A DNA stretch of 34,248 bases from Asaia bogorensis. Lineage in GTDB: Bacteria; Pseudomonadota; Alphaproteobacteria; Acetobacterales; Acetobacteraceae. The DNA lies in contig CALQTN020000045.1 in the NCBI GenBank assembly GCA_943333505.2, forward strand, positions 1 to 34,248. The letters are read 5' to 3'. The notes beneath the pieces were generated by a model, which did not search any database, was not told where the DNA came from, and saw only the letters and a program-made list of their open reading frames with translations. Of this stretch, positions 24,981-34,033 are shown one piece after another. The position numbers and the translations under genes are program-made. How positions within the stretch are numbered: position 1 is the stretch's first letter; each line of letters begins with the position of its first letter.

Positions 24981-26445
24981 CAAGCGGCCAGATCGGCCGG
25001 CGGACGTTCTTGAAGCCGGCCTGCTTTAGGATCACCGCGCCCAGGCCGCCGCCATCGCAGGTGATCACCTCGCGCGCGATCGGCTCGAAGGCGGCGCGAA
25101 AATGATGCGCCGATTTCACCACGATGGTGGCTTTGCGGGTCGGGTCGACGCCAAGCGAGGTCAACTGGCCGAGATCGGTGGCCTGGGCGTTATTGGTGAT
25201 AAGGCAGATTTCCACCCCACCGACCCGCAACAGTGCCGAGAGGCCATAGTCGCGCCACACCCCGCCGGCCATGGCACCGAAGGCGCGGAATTTGCCGTCG
25301 GTGAGGGCGACGATGTCGGCCTCGACCGCGAGCGGACCGCCACCGGCATCGACATCATGCTTGCCGCCAAGCGCGATTGTGCCACGGTTCCCGACGCCGA
25401 TGGCCTGAGCGTCCAGCACCGCCTGCGGATCGAAGATCGGGTAGAACACCGCGTTCTGCAGGTCGGCGGCGATCATCGCGCGCAGCAGATGGGTGGCGTC
25501 GCCGTAATGGCCGCTGCCAGGGTTATCGGTGACCTCGGCGATCACCAGTGGCCGGTCCGGGCTTGCTTCACCGGACTTGGCATAAGCGACAGCATCGGCA
25601 ATCGGGCGGTGCGTGACCGAGACGAACTCTCGCGTCGCCCAGGCATGGTCCATGAAGGCTTCGGCAATCGCCTGGCCGGCGGCATTATTGTCATCAGTGG
25701 TGACGGTAACGCTGGGGCCGATGTCGCGGATGTCAGCCGCGGTAAAGCCAGCGCAGATGCTGACGACGAGCGCCGCGCCCTCGGCTTCGAGCTTTTCGCC
25801 GCGATCGATCAGGTCGCGCATCGGTCCGGTCTGGGTGCGCCCGCCATCGAGGCCGCGCAGCATCGGCCGCTTGGCGATGACGGTGCGCGGGCGGATTTCA
25901 CCGAGCATCGCCCGGTTGAGCAAATGCGCGCCCTGCCAGGCGCGTTCATAGTAATCGACATGGGGATAGGTGCGTACCGCTATAAGGGCGTTGGCGCTGT
26001 CGGCCATCAACTGGGTGATGTTGCCGTGCAGATCGAGGGTGACCACGATCGGCACATCCGGCCCGGCCGCCGCACGCAGACGGCGCAGCAACTCGCCTTC
26101 GCCGTCCTGGTAGGACTCCGTCACCATCGCGCCGTGCAAATGCAGCAGCATGCCATCGACATTGGCAGCGTCGGCCAGCAGCAGATCGGAGAAATGGTCA
26201 AAGGCAGCGTCGGTCACCAGCCCGGACGGGTTGGCATGGGCGAGGATCGGATGGATCAGGGTCCAGCCGAACCGGTCGGCGGCTTCAAACGTCGCACCCA
26301 TGCTGGATTTGGTATCGCGCCGGGCCGCCGGGATTTCATTGGCGCCCAACAGAGCGCCGCGCTGGAAGGCAGCAAGGTCGGTGCGGACCTTGCTGAAGGT
26401 GTTGGTTTCGTGGGCAACCTCGCCGGTCAGCACGCGCTTGGCCAT
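24967..26445 (-). CDS. M81 family metallopeptidase (MlrC-like)
   Basis: A 492-residue protein of the MlrC/DUF1485 family. It has the N-terminal GEVAHETNTFS, GMLLHLHGAMV, VTLDLHGN and RTYPHVDYYE blocks, whose His/Asp/Glu residues form the zinc site, and the C-terminal MlrC domain (IAEVTDNPGSGHYGDATHLLRAM, VKSAHHFRAAFEPIA). MlrC of sphingomonads completes microcystin breakdown by cleaving short linear peptides; most family members are uncharacterised hydrolases. No mlrA or mlrB is present, so microcystin is not implied. AGGAG about 6 nt before the ATG supports the start. Gamma-glutamyltransferase and the importer nearby fit a peptide/amide catabolic setting. Confidence 0.88.
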   Translation of the reverse strand: MAKRVLTGEVAHETNTFSKVRTDLAAFQRGALLGANEIPAARRDTKSSMGATFEAADRFGWTLIHPILAHANPSGLVTDAAFDHFSDLLLADAANVDGMLLHLHGAMVTESYQDGEGELLRRLRAAAGPDVPIVVTLDLHGNITQLMADSANALIAVRTYPHVDYYERAWQGAHLLNRAMLGEIRPRTVIAKRPMLRGLDGGRTQTGPMRDLIDRGEKLEAEGAALVVSICAGFTAADIRDIGPSVTVTTDDNNAAGQAIAEAFMDHAWATREFVSVTHRPIADAVAYAKSGEASPDRPLVIAEVTDNPGSGHYGDATHLLRAMIAADLQNAVFYPIFDPQAVLDAQAIGVGNRGTIALGGKHDVDAGGGPLAVEADIVALTDGKFRAFGAMAGGVWRDYGLSALLRVGGVEICLITNNAQATDLGQLTSLGVDPTRKATIVVKSAHHFRAAFEPIAREVITCDGGGLGAVILKQAGFKNVRRPIWPLDDIG

Positions 26446-26465
26446 GTCACACTCCTGTGTCTGCT

Positions 26466-26567
26466 AGAGCGTGATCCGTTGAAGTTGAATCAGTGGACAC
26501 GCTCTAGAATCTTGTTTTCACGATCATCTTTATCCGTCCAATCGAAGCCGATTGAACGAATGATGAT
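26466..26567 (+). repeat. Intergenic palindromic repeat, copy A
   Basis: About 102 bp with two nested palindromes: AGAGCGTG...CACGCTCT (26466-26505) and ATCAT...CAATCG/CGATTG...ATGAT (about 26522-26567), joined by AGAATCTTGTTTTCACG. It matches copy B (28731-28831, opposite strand) at roughly nine of ten positions. The layout resembles the RIME-type intergenic mosaic elements of alphaproteobacteria. Its right end overlaps and supplies the final 12 codons and TAA of the DUF2161 gene. Confidence 0.85.
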
Positions 26568-27246
26568 CTAGGCTAGCCTGCCCCGCCATGCCGGTTTCCA
26601 CCAGCCTTGCCTGGGCGGCACTGGTGCCCGCTTGCGTCAACCGGTAGCGCCCGGTGGCGATGCGTTCGAACCAGCCGTAATGATTGGCGGAGAGGTATTT
26701 CGTGGCGTCCGGGACCATGGTGCGCAAGACGCGGGAGCGGTCTTCGCCCCCTAGCATCGCCATCGCGCAATCAAGGGCGAATTGGCGATAGGCGGTCATT
26801 CGCGTCTTGTTGACGCTGCCGCCGATTTCCGGATCGCCGCGCCTGCGTTCGAATTCGCGCAGCAGCAAGGATCGCCGTCGGAGGTTGCGGCGTGGCTGGT
26901 AAGGCGCAGGGGCTGCCACGAGTTCAACGGTTGATGTGCGCGGGTGCACGGTCAGCAAGCCGATCCCCAAGAGGCGGCACAGCCGATGGGCGCGACGGTC
27001 CTGGTCCCGGCCCCGTCGGGTCAGGGGCACAGCAATCCAGACTTCGTCAGCGATGGCCAGGCGCTCGACCGCTTGCAGGATCAGATCGAAGGACAGCATC
27101 AGCTTGAGCTCGACAATCACCACAACCTCGCCGTCAGCCGCGACGGCGACGAGGTCACAGCCACGGATTTCGCCTTTCACGGTGAAGCCGTGGCGTTCGA
27201 GATAGGCTTTGACCGGGGCAGACAGGTCGGACTCGGCAGGTTTCAT
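26530..27246 (-). CDS. DUF2161-type PD-(D/E)XK nuclease-fold protein
   Basis: A 238-residue protein. The N-terminal half shows the PD-(D/E)XK pattern: ESDLSAPVKAYLERHGF, then Asp31 in GCDLVAV and Glu46-Leu-Lys48 in VVIVELKL, as in DUF2161 proteins and restriction-endonuclease-like folds. The second half (MTAYRQFALDCAMAML, TKYLSANHYGWFERI, YRLTQAGTSAAQ) looks like a winged-helix-type C-terminal part of the same family. The nucleic-acid substrate and role are unknown. The last residues (DHHSFNRLRLDG) are encoded by the copy A repeat, so the native C-terminus has been replaced or extended. It sits downstream of moeA, where many alphaproteobacteria have lexA. Confidence 0.78.
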   Translation of the reverse strand: MKPAESDLSAPVKAYLERHGFTVKGEIRGCDLVAVAADGEVVVIVELKLMLSFDLILQAVERLAIADEVWIAVPLTRRGRDQDRRAHRLCRLLGIGLLTVHPRTSTVELVAAPAPYQPRRNLRRRSLLLREFERRRGDPEIGGSVNKTRMTAYRQFALDCAMAMLGGEDRSRVLRTMVPDATKYLSANHYGWFERIATGRYRLTQAGTSAAQARLVETGMAGQASLDHHSFNRLRLDG

Positions 27247-27490
27247 TCAGACAGGCTAAAACCGAAGGGCAAGCCTAGGAAGGCGCTCTTTGCGGGTGGG
27301 CGTTGCGCTGTCAGGGGGCGTTCGCCGTATATCGCATCGCGGAGCGACGGCCGAACGCTCTGGGACGGTAAACTCAGGATTGCCGGTGAGGGAACGCGTG
27401 GCCATATTGGGCGTATCGGTCGCTGAAAAGAGTGTCCGCTCAGCGCCGAACGGATGCCAGCGTGTTAGCTCTTGTTTGAAACCCCATGCG
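27247..27490. other. Intergenic region between moeA and the DUF2161 gene
   Basis: These 244 bp lie between the moeA stop and the DUF2161 start, both on the minus strand. No coding frame is supported. An inverted repeat, GCGTTCGCCG (27318-27327) with CGGCCGAACGC (27348-27358), could form an imperfect hairpin. The DUF2161 promoter should be here. Confidence 0.4.
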
Positions 27491-28696
27491 TCACAGCCCC
27501 AAGGCATCGAGGCGAATAATTTCGACAAGGTCGCCCGCATCGCGTGCTGGGGCATGCGGCCCGCGCAGCACCAGCGCATCGGCCTGCGCCATCACCCGGA
27601 GCATGGCGGAATCCTGGCGTTCAAACGGCGTGGCAATCAGCCCGCCATCCGCATCGGCTGAAAGTGTTGCGCGCAAATGATCGGCGCGATGGTCGTTGGC
27701 AGCCAGCTTGGCGCCGAGTTTTGCCTGCATGGTGGGCGGTGGGGCCGCGGGCTGGCCGAGCAGAACCGCAATCGCGGGCACCAGAAACAGGATGGCACAC
27801 ACCAGCGACGACACTGGATTGCCCGGCAGGCCGAGCATTGCCACCGGTCCCAACTGCCCGAACATCAGCGGCTTGCCGGGTCGCATGGCGATCTGCCAGA
27901 AATCGATCTGCAGGCCACGCGCCCCAAGCGCTTCCTGCACCAGATCATGCTCACCCACGCTGGCCCCGCCAGTGGTGACCAACATGTCCATGCCGTTGAT
28001 CGCGTCCGCCACCGCCATCAAAGCCGCGCGATCATCGGCGACAACCGGCAGCACCACCGGATCGCCGCCGGCCGCCCGCACTAAGGCGGCTAATGCGTGG
28101 GAGTTGGAGCTGACGATGCCGCCAGTCGGGATCGGCTCGCCTGGCATGGCAATCTCGTCCCCGGTTGCCAGGATGGCGATGCGCGGCCGGCGATGAACGG
28201 TCAGCCACGGGTGGTTACCAGCGGCGGCGAGGCCGATATCGCGCGCGCCGAGCCGCCTGCCGGCGGGCAGCAGCACATCAGCTGCGGCAAAATCCTGGCC
28301 GGCGCGGCGAATATGGCGGCCTTTGGTGGCGGCTTCAGTGATGGTGACCCGTTCGCCCTCGCGGCGCGTGTCCTCCTGGATCACGATCGCGTCGGCGCCA
28401 TCGGGCAGGATGCTGCCAGTGAACAGGCGCAGGGCCTCACCCTCGGCAATGATCCCCTCCCATGGATGGCCGGCAGGGGCACTGCCGACGACACGCAGCG
28501 TGGCCCCCAAGGGTGCGTCGGCGGCGCGGACTGCGTAGCCGTCCATCGCTGATACATCGCGTGGCGGCTGGGTCAGACGGGCATGGACCGGGGCCGCAAG
28601 GATGCGGTTCCAGGCATCTGCAAGCGGGACGATTTCGGATCCGGTCGGGCGGAGACTGGCGAGGATGCGGGTGCGGGCTTCGGATACCGAGATCAT
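27491..28696 (-). CDS. moeA: Molybdopterin molybdotransferase
   Basis: A 401-residue MoeA, normal length. Landmarks: MISVSEARTRILA start, VSAMDGYAVRA (the Asp-Gly-Tyr motif), ATGDEIAMPGEPIPTGGIVSSN, TTGGASVGEHDLV and RPGKPLMFGQ...LGLPGNPVSS. It inserts molybdate into adenylylated molybdopterin to finish the molybdenum cofactor. It is probably part of the trpGDC-moaC-moeA transcription unit, but a 162-bp gap containing repeat copy B separates it from moaC. No strong ribosome-binding site precedes the ATG. Confidence 0.93.
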   Translation of the reverse strand: MISVSEARTRILASLRPTGSEIVPLADAWNRILAAPVHARLTQPPRDVSAMDGYAVRAADAPLGATLRVVGSAPAGHPWEGIIAEGEALRLFTGSILPDGADAIVIQEDTRREGERVTITEAATKGRHIRRAGQDFAAADVLLPAGRRLGARDIGLAAAGNHPWLTVHRRPRIAILATGDEIAMPGEPIPTGGIVSSNSHALAALVRAAGGDPVVLPVVADDRAALMAVADAINGMDMLVTTGGASVGEHDLVQEALGARGLQIDFWQIAMRPGKPLMFGQLGPVAMLGLPGNPVSSLVCAILFLVPAIAVLLGQPAAPPPTMQAKLGAKLAANDHRADHLRATLSADADGGLIATPFERQDSAMLRVMAQADALVLRGPHAPARDAGDLVEIIRLDALGL

Positions 28697-28730
28697 CTTT
28701 GGGTTCCATGTGAAAGCAAAGTGTTTAGAC

Positions 28731-28831
28731 CATCATGCGCTCAATCGGCTGCGATTGGACGGATAAATATGATTGTGAAAACAAGACTCTAGAGCGTGTC
28801 TGCTGGTTCAACTTCAACGGATCACGCTCTC
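28731..28831 (-). repeat. Intergenic palindromic repeat, copy B (inverted)
   Basis: Read on the minus strand from 28831, this begins AGAGCGTGATCCGTTGAAGT, exactly as copy A, and continues through CACGCTCTAGAG, TCTTGTTTTCAC and TTTATCCGTCCAATCG to ATGATG. Differences from copy A are scattered substitutions, several compensating or lying in loops. It lies in the moaC-moeA gap and could form two stable hairpins in the operon mRNA. Confidence 0.85.
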
Positions 28832-28858
28832 ATTTGGTCCCAAAAAAGAAAACCTTCC

Positions 28859-29332
28859 TCACGCTTGCCTGAAATCCCCAGACTTTCCACCCGACTTCGC
28901 CACCACCCGCAAAGCCTCAATCCGCATCCCGCGATCAACCGCCTTGCACATGTCATAAACCGTAAGTGCCGCGACAGACGCGGCCGTCAGCGCCTCCATC
29001 TCCACCCCGGTACGCCCGGATGTCCGCACCGTCGCCGTGATTTCCACCCTGGTGTCACTCGCCGCGATCAGATCGACGGTCACCGCCGAAAGCGGCAGCG
29101 GATGGCACAGCGGGATCAGGTCGGCGGTGCGCTTGGCAGCCATGATGCCTGCAAGTTGGGCGACGGCGAAAACATCACCTTTCTTGGCCTGGCCGGCGAC
29201 GATCATGGCAAGTGTTTCCGGTAGCATCACCACCTCGGCACGCGCGGTGGCCTCGCGATCAGTGACCGGCTTGCCACCAACATCGACCATGATGGCGTTG
29301 CCGGCGGCATCGAAATGGGTCAGTCCGCTCAT
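28859..29332 (-). CDS. moaC: Cyclic pyranopterin monophosphate synthase
   Basis: A 157-residue MoaC of usual length. It has [41 protein letters not shown] (Cys76-His77), [26 protein letters not shown] with Glu111/113, Asp127 and Lys130; these correspond to the active-site residues of E. coli MoaC. It converts the MoaA product to cyclic pyranopterin monophosphate, the first isolable molybdopterin precursor. The ATG overlaps the TGA of trpC (ATGA), so it is translationally coupled to tryptophan genes. Confidence 0.95.
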   Translation of the reverse strand: MSGLTHFDAAGNAIMVDVGGKPVTDREATARAEVVMLPETLAMIVAGQAKKGDVFAVAQLAGIMAAKRTADLIPLCHPLPLSAVTVDLIAASDTRVEITATVRTSGRTGVEMEALTAASVAALTVYDMCKAVDRGMRIEALRVVAKSGGKSGDFRQA

Positions 29333-30132
29333 GCCACGCCCAACAAGGCACGGGTGGCGCCGACCAGATCAGGCTGGCGCAGCAGGCTTTCGCCGACCAG
29401 AAAGCGTTGCACCCCGCAAGCCGCGAGGCGGGCGAGGTCGGCATGGGTTTTCAGCCCGCTTTCGCCGACCACTACACGATCGGCGGGAACCAGCGGCGCG
29501 AGTTGCTCGGTGGTGGCAATGTCAGTCACCAAGGTTTTGAGATTGCGATTATTTATCCCAATCAATCTGGTTTTGAGCCGCAGCGAACGATCGAGTTCGG
29601 CGGCATCGTGCGACTCGACCAGCACATCCATGCCGAGTCCCATTGCAATGGATTCGAGCTCGGCTGCCTGGGCGTCGGACAGCACCGCCATGATCAGCAG
29701 CACGCAATCGGCGCCCATCGCCCGGCTCTCGTGGATTTGCCAGGGGTCGAGCATGAAGTCCTTGCGCAGGGCCGGCAGAGTGCATCCAGCGCGGGCGGCG
29801 GCGAGATCGGCTTCGGTGCCTTGGAAATACGGCAGGTCGGTGAGCACCGACAGACAGGCAGCGCCGCCAGTCTGATAGGCGGCGGCCAGTTCACCGGCGT
29901 CGAAATTCGGCCTTATGGCGCCACCGGAGGGCGAGGCGCGCTTGATTTCGGCGATCAGGCCCATAACCCCCGATGCGATCTTGCGATCAAGGGCGGCGGC
30001 AAAACCGCGTGCCGACGGCAATCCGGCAATACGCTTGTCCAATGCCGCGATCGACAAGCCCGGCTTGCGGCGAGCCGTCTCCAGGGCAGTATCGGCGCAA
30101 ATCCGCGCCAGCACATCGGGGATTTCGGTCAT
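29329..30132 (-). CDS. trpC: Indole-3-glycerol-phosphate synthase
   Basis: A 267-residue TIM-barrel enzyme. Key motifs are [14 protein letters not shown] (catalytic Lys64), [40 protein letters not shown] and [12 protein letters not shown]. It closes the indole ring from carboxyphenylamino-deoxyribulose phosphate in tryptophan synthesis. There is no fused TrpF domain. ATGA overlaps join it to trpD upstream and moaC downstream. Confidence 0.95.
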   Translation of the reverse strand: MTEIPDVLARICADTALETARRKPGLSIAALDKRIAGLPSARGFAAALDRKIASGVMGLIAEIKRASPSGGAIRPNFDAGELAAAYQTGGAACLSVLTDLPYFQGTEADLAAARAGCTLPALRKDFMLDPWQIHESRAMGADCVLLIMAVLSDAQAAELESIAMGLGMDVLVESHDAAELDRSLRLKTRLIGINNRNLKTLVTDIATTEQLAPLVPADRVVVGESGLKTHADLARLAACGVQRFLVGESLLRQPDLVGATRALLGVA

Positions 30133-31139
30133 GCGGTGGCCTTGCGCAGTGCGTCTAGTGACGCCAAAGATGCGCCAGAGTCGATTGATTTAGCGGCAAT
30201 TATTACGCCTTCGCGAAGGCTGCTGACTTTCCCTGCGACAATCAGCGCGCCGGCGGCGTTGAGCAACACGGTGTCACGATAGCCGCCCGTCGAACCTTCC
30301 AGCACGGCTTGCAAGGCGGCCGCATTATAGGCCGCATCGCCGCCCATAATGGTCGAAATCGGCGAGACCGGCAGTCCGGCGTCTTCCGGGTGGACCACGA
30401 ATTCGCGGATTTCGCCATTGGCCAGGGCCGCGATTTGGTTGGGGCCGGCGACCGATAGCTCATCCAAGCCCTGGCCGTGGACGATCCAGGCAGCGGTGGT
30501 GCCGAGGCGCTGCAGGGTTTCGGCCATTGCCCGGTTCCAACTCGGGTCGAACACGCCGGTCAACTGCCGGGTTACCGAGGCAGGATTGGCGAGCGGGCCG
30601 AGCAGGTTGAAGATGGTGCGGGTGCCAAGCTCCACCCGCGGCCCAGCGGCGTGGCGCAAAGCGGCATGGTGGCGCGGGGCGAACATGAAGGCGCAACCTG
30701 CCGCTGCCATTATCGCCGGCAAGCGGTCGAGCGGCACATCGACATTGACACCGAGCGCGGTCAGCACATCGGCGGCCCCGGTTTTTGAGCTCAACGCGCG
30801 GTTGCCATGCTTGGCGACCACAACCCCGCAGCCTGCTATCACAAAGGTAACGGCGGTAGAAATATTGAGGCTGCCTGACGCATCGCCACCGGTGCCGACG
30901 ACGTCAATGGCACCTTCAGGGGCGACCACCCTGGTCATCCGCGCCCGCATCGCGCGCACGGCCCCCGCGAGTTCGGCGACAGTTTCGCGCCGCACCCGCA
31001 TTGCCATCACCAGCCCGGCGATCTGGGCCGGGGTGGCTTCGCCGGCCATGATGACGCCGAACGCGTCCTCGGCTTCGGCCTCGGTCAGGGTGTCGCCGGT
31101 GGCGACTTTGGCGAGCGCCGGACGCAGATTACCGCTCAT
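30129..31139 (-). CDS. trpD: Anthranilate phosphoribosyltransferase
   Basis: A 336-residue enzyme of normal length. The PRPP-binding [16 protein letters not shown] and the [21 protein letters not shown] block are present, as are [14 protein letters not shown] and [13 protein letters not shown]. It transfers phosphoribose to anthranilate. It starts 3 bp after the trpG stop and its own stop overlaps the trpC start. It is not fused to TrpG. Confidence 0.95.
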   Translation of the reverse strand: MSGNLRPALAKVATGDTLTEAEAEDAFGVIMAGEATPAQIAGLVMAMRVRRETVAELAGAVRAMRARMTRVVAPEGAIDVVGTGGDASGSLNISTAVTFVIAGCGVVVAKHGNRALSSKTGAADVLTALGVNVDVPLDRLPAIMAAAGCAFMFAPRHHAALRHAAGPRVELGTRTIFNLLGPLANPASVTRQLTGVFDPSWNRAMAETLQRLGTTAAWIVHGQGLDELSVAGPNQIAALANGEIREFVVHPEDAGLPVSPISTIMGGDAAYNAAALQAVLEGSTGGYRDTVLLNAAGALIVAGKVSSLREGVIIAAKSIDSGASLASLDALRKATA

Positions 31140-31142
31140 GCC

Positions 31143-31739
31143 TCAAGCCGCCTTTGCCGGGGCGTTCTGACCGCGGGCGAGCGCCAGGAAATTTGCCAAC
31201 ATCTGATGTCCGTGCTCGCTGGCGATGCTTTCCGGGTGGAATTGAACGCCCCAGACCGGCATCGTGCGATGCGCGAGGCCCATGATCAGTCCATCCTCGG
31301 TTTCTGCTGTTATTTCAAGGCAATCCGGCAGGGTAGTGCGATCAACGATGAGGCTGTGGTAGCGGGTGACCGACACCGGATCGGGAACCCCGGCGAAAAT
31401 TCCGGTACCGTGGTGGTGGATCGGGCGGACCTTGCCGTGCATCGGTTCCGGCGCGCGGATCACGTCTCCGCCAAAGGCCTGGCCGATTGCCTGGTGGCCG
31501 AGGCAGACGCCAAGGATCGGGATGCGGCCGGCGGCGGCGGCGATCAGATCGAGGCAGATGCCGGCTTCGGTCGGGGTGCAGGGTCCAGGGGACAGCACGA
31601 TGGCTTCCGGCGCCATGGCGATGGCTTGCTCGACAGTGATGGTGTCATTGCGCCGGACATCGCAGCGCGCGCCGACGTCACCCAGGTAATGCACCAGGTT
31701 GAAGGTGAAACTGTCGTAATTGTCGATCAGCAAAATCAT
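31143..31739 (-). CDS. trpG: Anthranilate synthase component II (glutamine amidotransferase)
   Basis: A 198-residue class I glutamine amidotransferase. It begins [20 protein letters not shown], has LSPGPCTP, the nucleophile Cys79 in [15 protein letters not shown] and His168/Glu170 in FHPES. It delivers ammonia to TrpE, or possibly to PabB if it is amphibolic. The ATG at 31739 is preceded by AGGA; an open frame to 32042 extends into glpK and is rejected. trpE is not in the window: the gene immediately upstream is glpK, 31 bp away. Confidence 0.94.
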   Translation of the reverse strand: MILLIDNYDSFTFNLVHYLGDVGARCDVRRNDTITVEQAIAMAPEAIVLSPGPCTPTEAGICLDLIAAAAGRIPILGVCLGHQAIGQAFGGDVIRAPEPMHGKVRPIHHHGTGIFAGVPDPVSVTRYHSLIVDRTTLPDCLEITAETEDGLIMGLAHRTMPVWGVQFHPESIASEHGHQMLANFLALARGQNAPAKAA

Positions 31740-31770
31740 GCCGCTATCCTGCGTAGTCTGGGTTCCAGGG

Positions 31771-33270
31771 TCAATTCGCCGCGCTGAGCGTGCGCCGAAC
31801 CGCGTCCTGCCAACCGGCATAGAGGGTTTCGCGCCGGCTTGCATCCATGGCCGGCACAAACCGGCGTTGCAGTGCCCAGTTTTTGCCAAATTCAGCTGGG
31901 GCGGGGCAGACCTCCTGGCCATATCCCGCGAGATAGGCAGCCCCCAAAGCGGTGGTTTCCAGCACCACGGGACGATCGACAGGTGCCGCCAGCATGTCGG
32001 TGAGGAACTGCATTGTCCAGTCGGAGGCCACCATGCCGCCATCGACCCGCAGCACAGGGGATGCGCTGCCGCCCCAATCGGCCTGCATCGCCGCGATCAG
32101 GTCGCGGGTCTGGTAGGCCACCGCTTCAAGGGCGGCGCGCGCCAACTCGGCTGGACCGGAATTGCGGGTGAGGCCAAATATCGCGCCGCGCGCCTCGGCA
32201 TCCCAATGCGGTGCGCCAAGGCCGGTGAAGCCAGGCACCAGATAGACCGCCTGGGCAGGGTCGGCTGCCGCTGCCAGCGCGCCGGTATCGGATGCGTCCT
32301 TGATGATGCCCAACCCGTCGCGCAGCCATTGCACCGCAGCACCGGCGACGAAGATCGCGCCTTCGAGGGCGTACGTGCGCTGGCCTTGGAGTTGGCAGGC
32401 GATGGTGGTCAGCATGCGGTTGCGTGAGGCGACCGGGGTGCCGCCCGTGTTGAGCAGCAGGAAGCAGCCAGTGCCATAGGTCGATTTGACCATGCCCGGC
32501 GAAAAACATGCCTGCCCGATCATCGCCGCCTGCTGGTCGCCGGCGATACCCATGATCGGGATCGGGGCGCCGAGGATCGCGGCCTCGGTTGCCCCGAAAG
32601 ATCCGGCACAGTCACGGATCTCAGGCAGGATGGCCGCCGGGATGTTGAACAGTTTCAGGAGGTCGGCGTCCCATTGTCCGGTTGCGATGTTGCACAGCAT
32701 GGTGCGGCTGGCGTTGGTGGCGTCGGTTGCATGTATTTTACCCCCGGTCAGGCGCCAGACCAGCCAGGTATCGACGGTGCCAAAGGCGAGTTTGCCGGCA
32801 TTGGCGTCCGCGCGGGCGCCGGGGATGTTGTCGAGCAGCCAGGCGATTTTGGTGGCGCTGAAATAGGGGTCCAGCAGCAGGCCGCTGCGTGCGGTGATCA
32901 GGGTTTCATGGCCGGCGGCCTTCAGACCGGCGCAGGCGGCTGCAGTACGGCGGTCCTGCCACACGATCGCCGGCGCAATCGCACGGCCAGTGTCACGCCG
33001 CCACATCAGGGTGGTTTCGCGTTGGTTGGTGATGCCGATCGCCGCGACCTGGTCCGGGTTGCTGCCAGCCTGCGCCAGGGCATCACGCAAGGTGGCCACG
33101 CTGTCGGCGAAGATATCTTCGGGGTCGTGTTCAACCCAGCCATTGGCCGGGAAATGCTGGGCAAGTTCGCGCCGTGCGGTGGCGACCGGGGCGAGATTGG
33201 GGGCGCGGAACGCGATTGTGCGGGTCGAGGTGGTGCCCTGATCCAGGGCGAGAATAAGGTCGCGGGGCAT
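31771..33270 (-). CDS. glpK: Glycerol kinase
   Basis: A 499-residue FGGY-family kinase of normal length. Motifs: [12 protein letters not shown] (near residue 6), [77 protein letters not shown] and [16 protein letters not shown]. It phosphorylates glycerol to glycerol-3-phosphate in the cytoplasm. The ATG at 33270 has GAGGA about 8 nt upstream; the open frame continues to 33723 but overlaps the next gene and is not conserved. No glpF, glpD or glpR is adjacent; the gene is instead directly followed by trpG in the same orientation. Confidence 0.95.
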   Translation of the reverse strand: MPRDLILALDQGTTSTRTIAFRAPNLAPVATARRELAQHFPANGWVEHDPEDIFADSVATLRDALAQAGSNPDQVAAIGITNQRETTLMWRRDTGRAIAPAIVWQDRRTAAACAGLKAAGHETLITARSGLLLDPYFSATKIAWLLDNIPGARADANAGKLAFGTVDTWLVWRLTGGKIHATDATNASRTMLCNIATGQWDADLLKLFNIPAAILPEIRDCAGSFGATEAAILGAPIPIMGIAGDQQAAMIGQACFSPGMVKSTYGTGCFLLLNTGGTPVASRNRMLTTIACQLQGQRTYALEGAIFVAGAAVQWLRDGLGIIKDASDTGALAAAADPAQAVYLVPGFTGLGAPHWDAEARGAIFGLTRNSGPAELARAALEAVAYQTRDLIAAMQADWGGSASPVLRVDGGMVASDWTMQFLTDMLAAPVDRPVVLETTALGAAYLAGYGQEVCPAPAEFGKNWALQRRFVPAMDASRRETLYAGWQDAVRRTLSAAN

Positions 33271-33298
33271 AAGATGGGTCCTCAATCGGGTATACCGT

Positions 33299-33949
33299 TC
33301 AGCCAGGGACAAAATAGCCGCGCAGCAGCCAGACAAGCGCCAAAACCGTGAACACGCCGCCGACCACGGATAGCAACACAGATGCAGAACTGCGCGCCGT
33401 GGTCGCATGCTGGGCCATGGCGCTCCTGGTGGCAAAATCAAACAACTGGCTTGCGGTGCGGAACTCGATCCCCGGGCGATGGTGGCGGTGAACAAGGTGG
33501 TGGAGATGGGCAGCCTGGTGCGCGGTCTGCGCGAGGCTGTGTAGGTACTGCGGTGCCCGCCTGGCGTCCTGGTGGGCCTGGGCAATATGAAGTGGCTTGT
33601 GATGGTAGAGCGCGAGCCAGGCTGCCCATTGCGTGTAGGGTATCTCCGCCCCCGCATCGATGGTGTCCGCAAGGTTATGGAAATGACTGTTGAAATCAGG
33701 ATGCCGGTCGCGCAACCCATCAATCTGGCGAACCGATGGATGATCGCCGGTCATGTCGCCCACCAGATGCAACACGCTGTCGCAATCGGCGATGGTGCGG
33801 TCGAGCAGCGCCAGTGTATCGCCATCCTGCGCGACGAGGTCCTCGAGGAAGCTTACCTCGCAGTTACGCCGGGTGAGGGCCGTGCGCAGGCCCGCCTGAT
33901 AGGGCTGGAATTCATCGCGTACGCATGCGACGTAGATTTTGTGCGACAT
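33299..33949 (-). CDS. TIR/DUF4062-like domain protein with C-terminal membrane helix
   Basis: A 216-residue protein. Residues 1-130 resemble the TIR-like/DUF4062-type domain found at the N-terminus of STAND or TPR proteins: [64 protein letters not shown] and [19 protein letters not shown]. The middle (about 125-165) is rich in His and Ala ([30 protein letters not shown]). Instead of the usual NTPase, a single hydrophobic helix (about 190-209, [19 protein letters not shown]) ends the protein, probably anchoring it with the domain in the cytoplasm. The function is unknown; defence or signalling is only suggested by the domain. GGAGG lies 10 nt before the ATG. It precedes glpK by 28 bp. Confidence 0.6.
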   Translation of the reverse strand: MSHKIYVACVRDEFQPYQAGLRTALTRRNCEVSFLEDLVAQDGDTLALLDRTIADCDSVLHLVGDMTGDHPSVRQIDGLRDRHPDFNSHFHNLADTIDAGAEIPYTQWAAWLALYHHKPLHIAQAHQDARRAPQYLHSLAQTAHQAAHLHHLVHRHHRPGIEFRTASQLFDFATRSAMAQHATTARSSASVLLSVVGGVFTVLALVWLLRGYFVPG

Positions 33950-34033
33950 GGCGGCTTGCCCTCCGACCGGGGCGAAAAAACATTGCTGTAGTGGGTGTGA
34001 CCAGGCGTTCCGGGAGGATTTACCAGCCGACGA

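Noticed and set aside
24967-26445. Microcystin degradation (mlr) cluster
   Set aside because: Only an MlrC-like gene is present; no mlrA, mlrB or mlrD. The family is broad.
25102-26571. Long plus-strand frame of 489 codons opposite the M81 peptidase
   Set aside because: Antisense shadow; the minus-strand product has full MlrC family motifs and a good ribosome-binding site.
26466-28831. Composite transposon bounded by copies A and B
   Set aside because: The repeats are short palindromic elements without a transposase, and moeA sits in its usual syntenic place beside moaC, so transposition as a unit is not supported.
33271-33723. N-terminal extension of the glycerol kinase frame
   Set aside because: The extra 151 codons are Pro/Ser/Arg-rich, overlap the TIR-like gene and precede the standard FGGY start.
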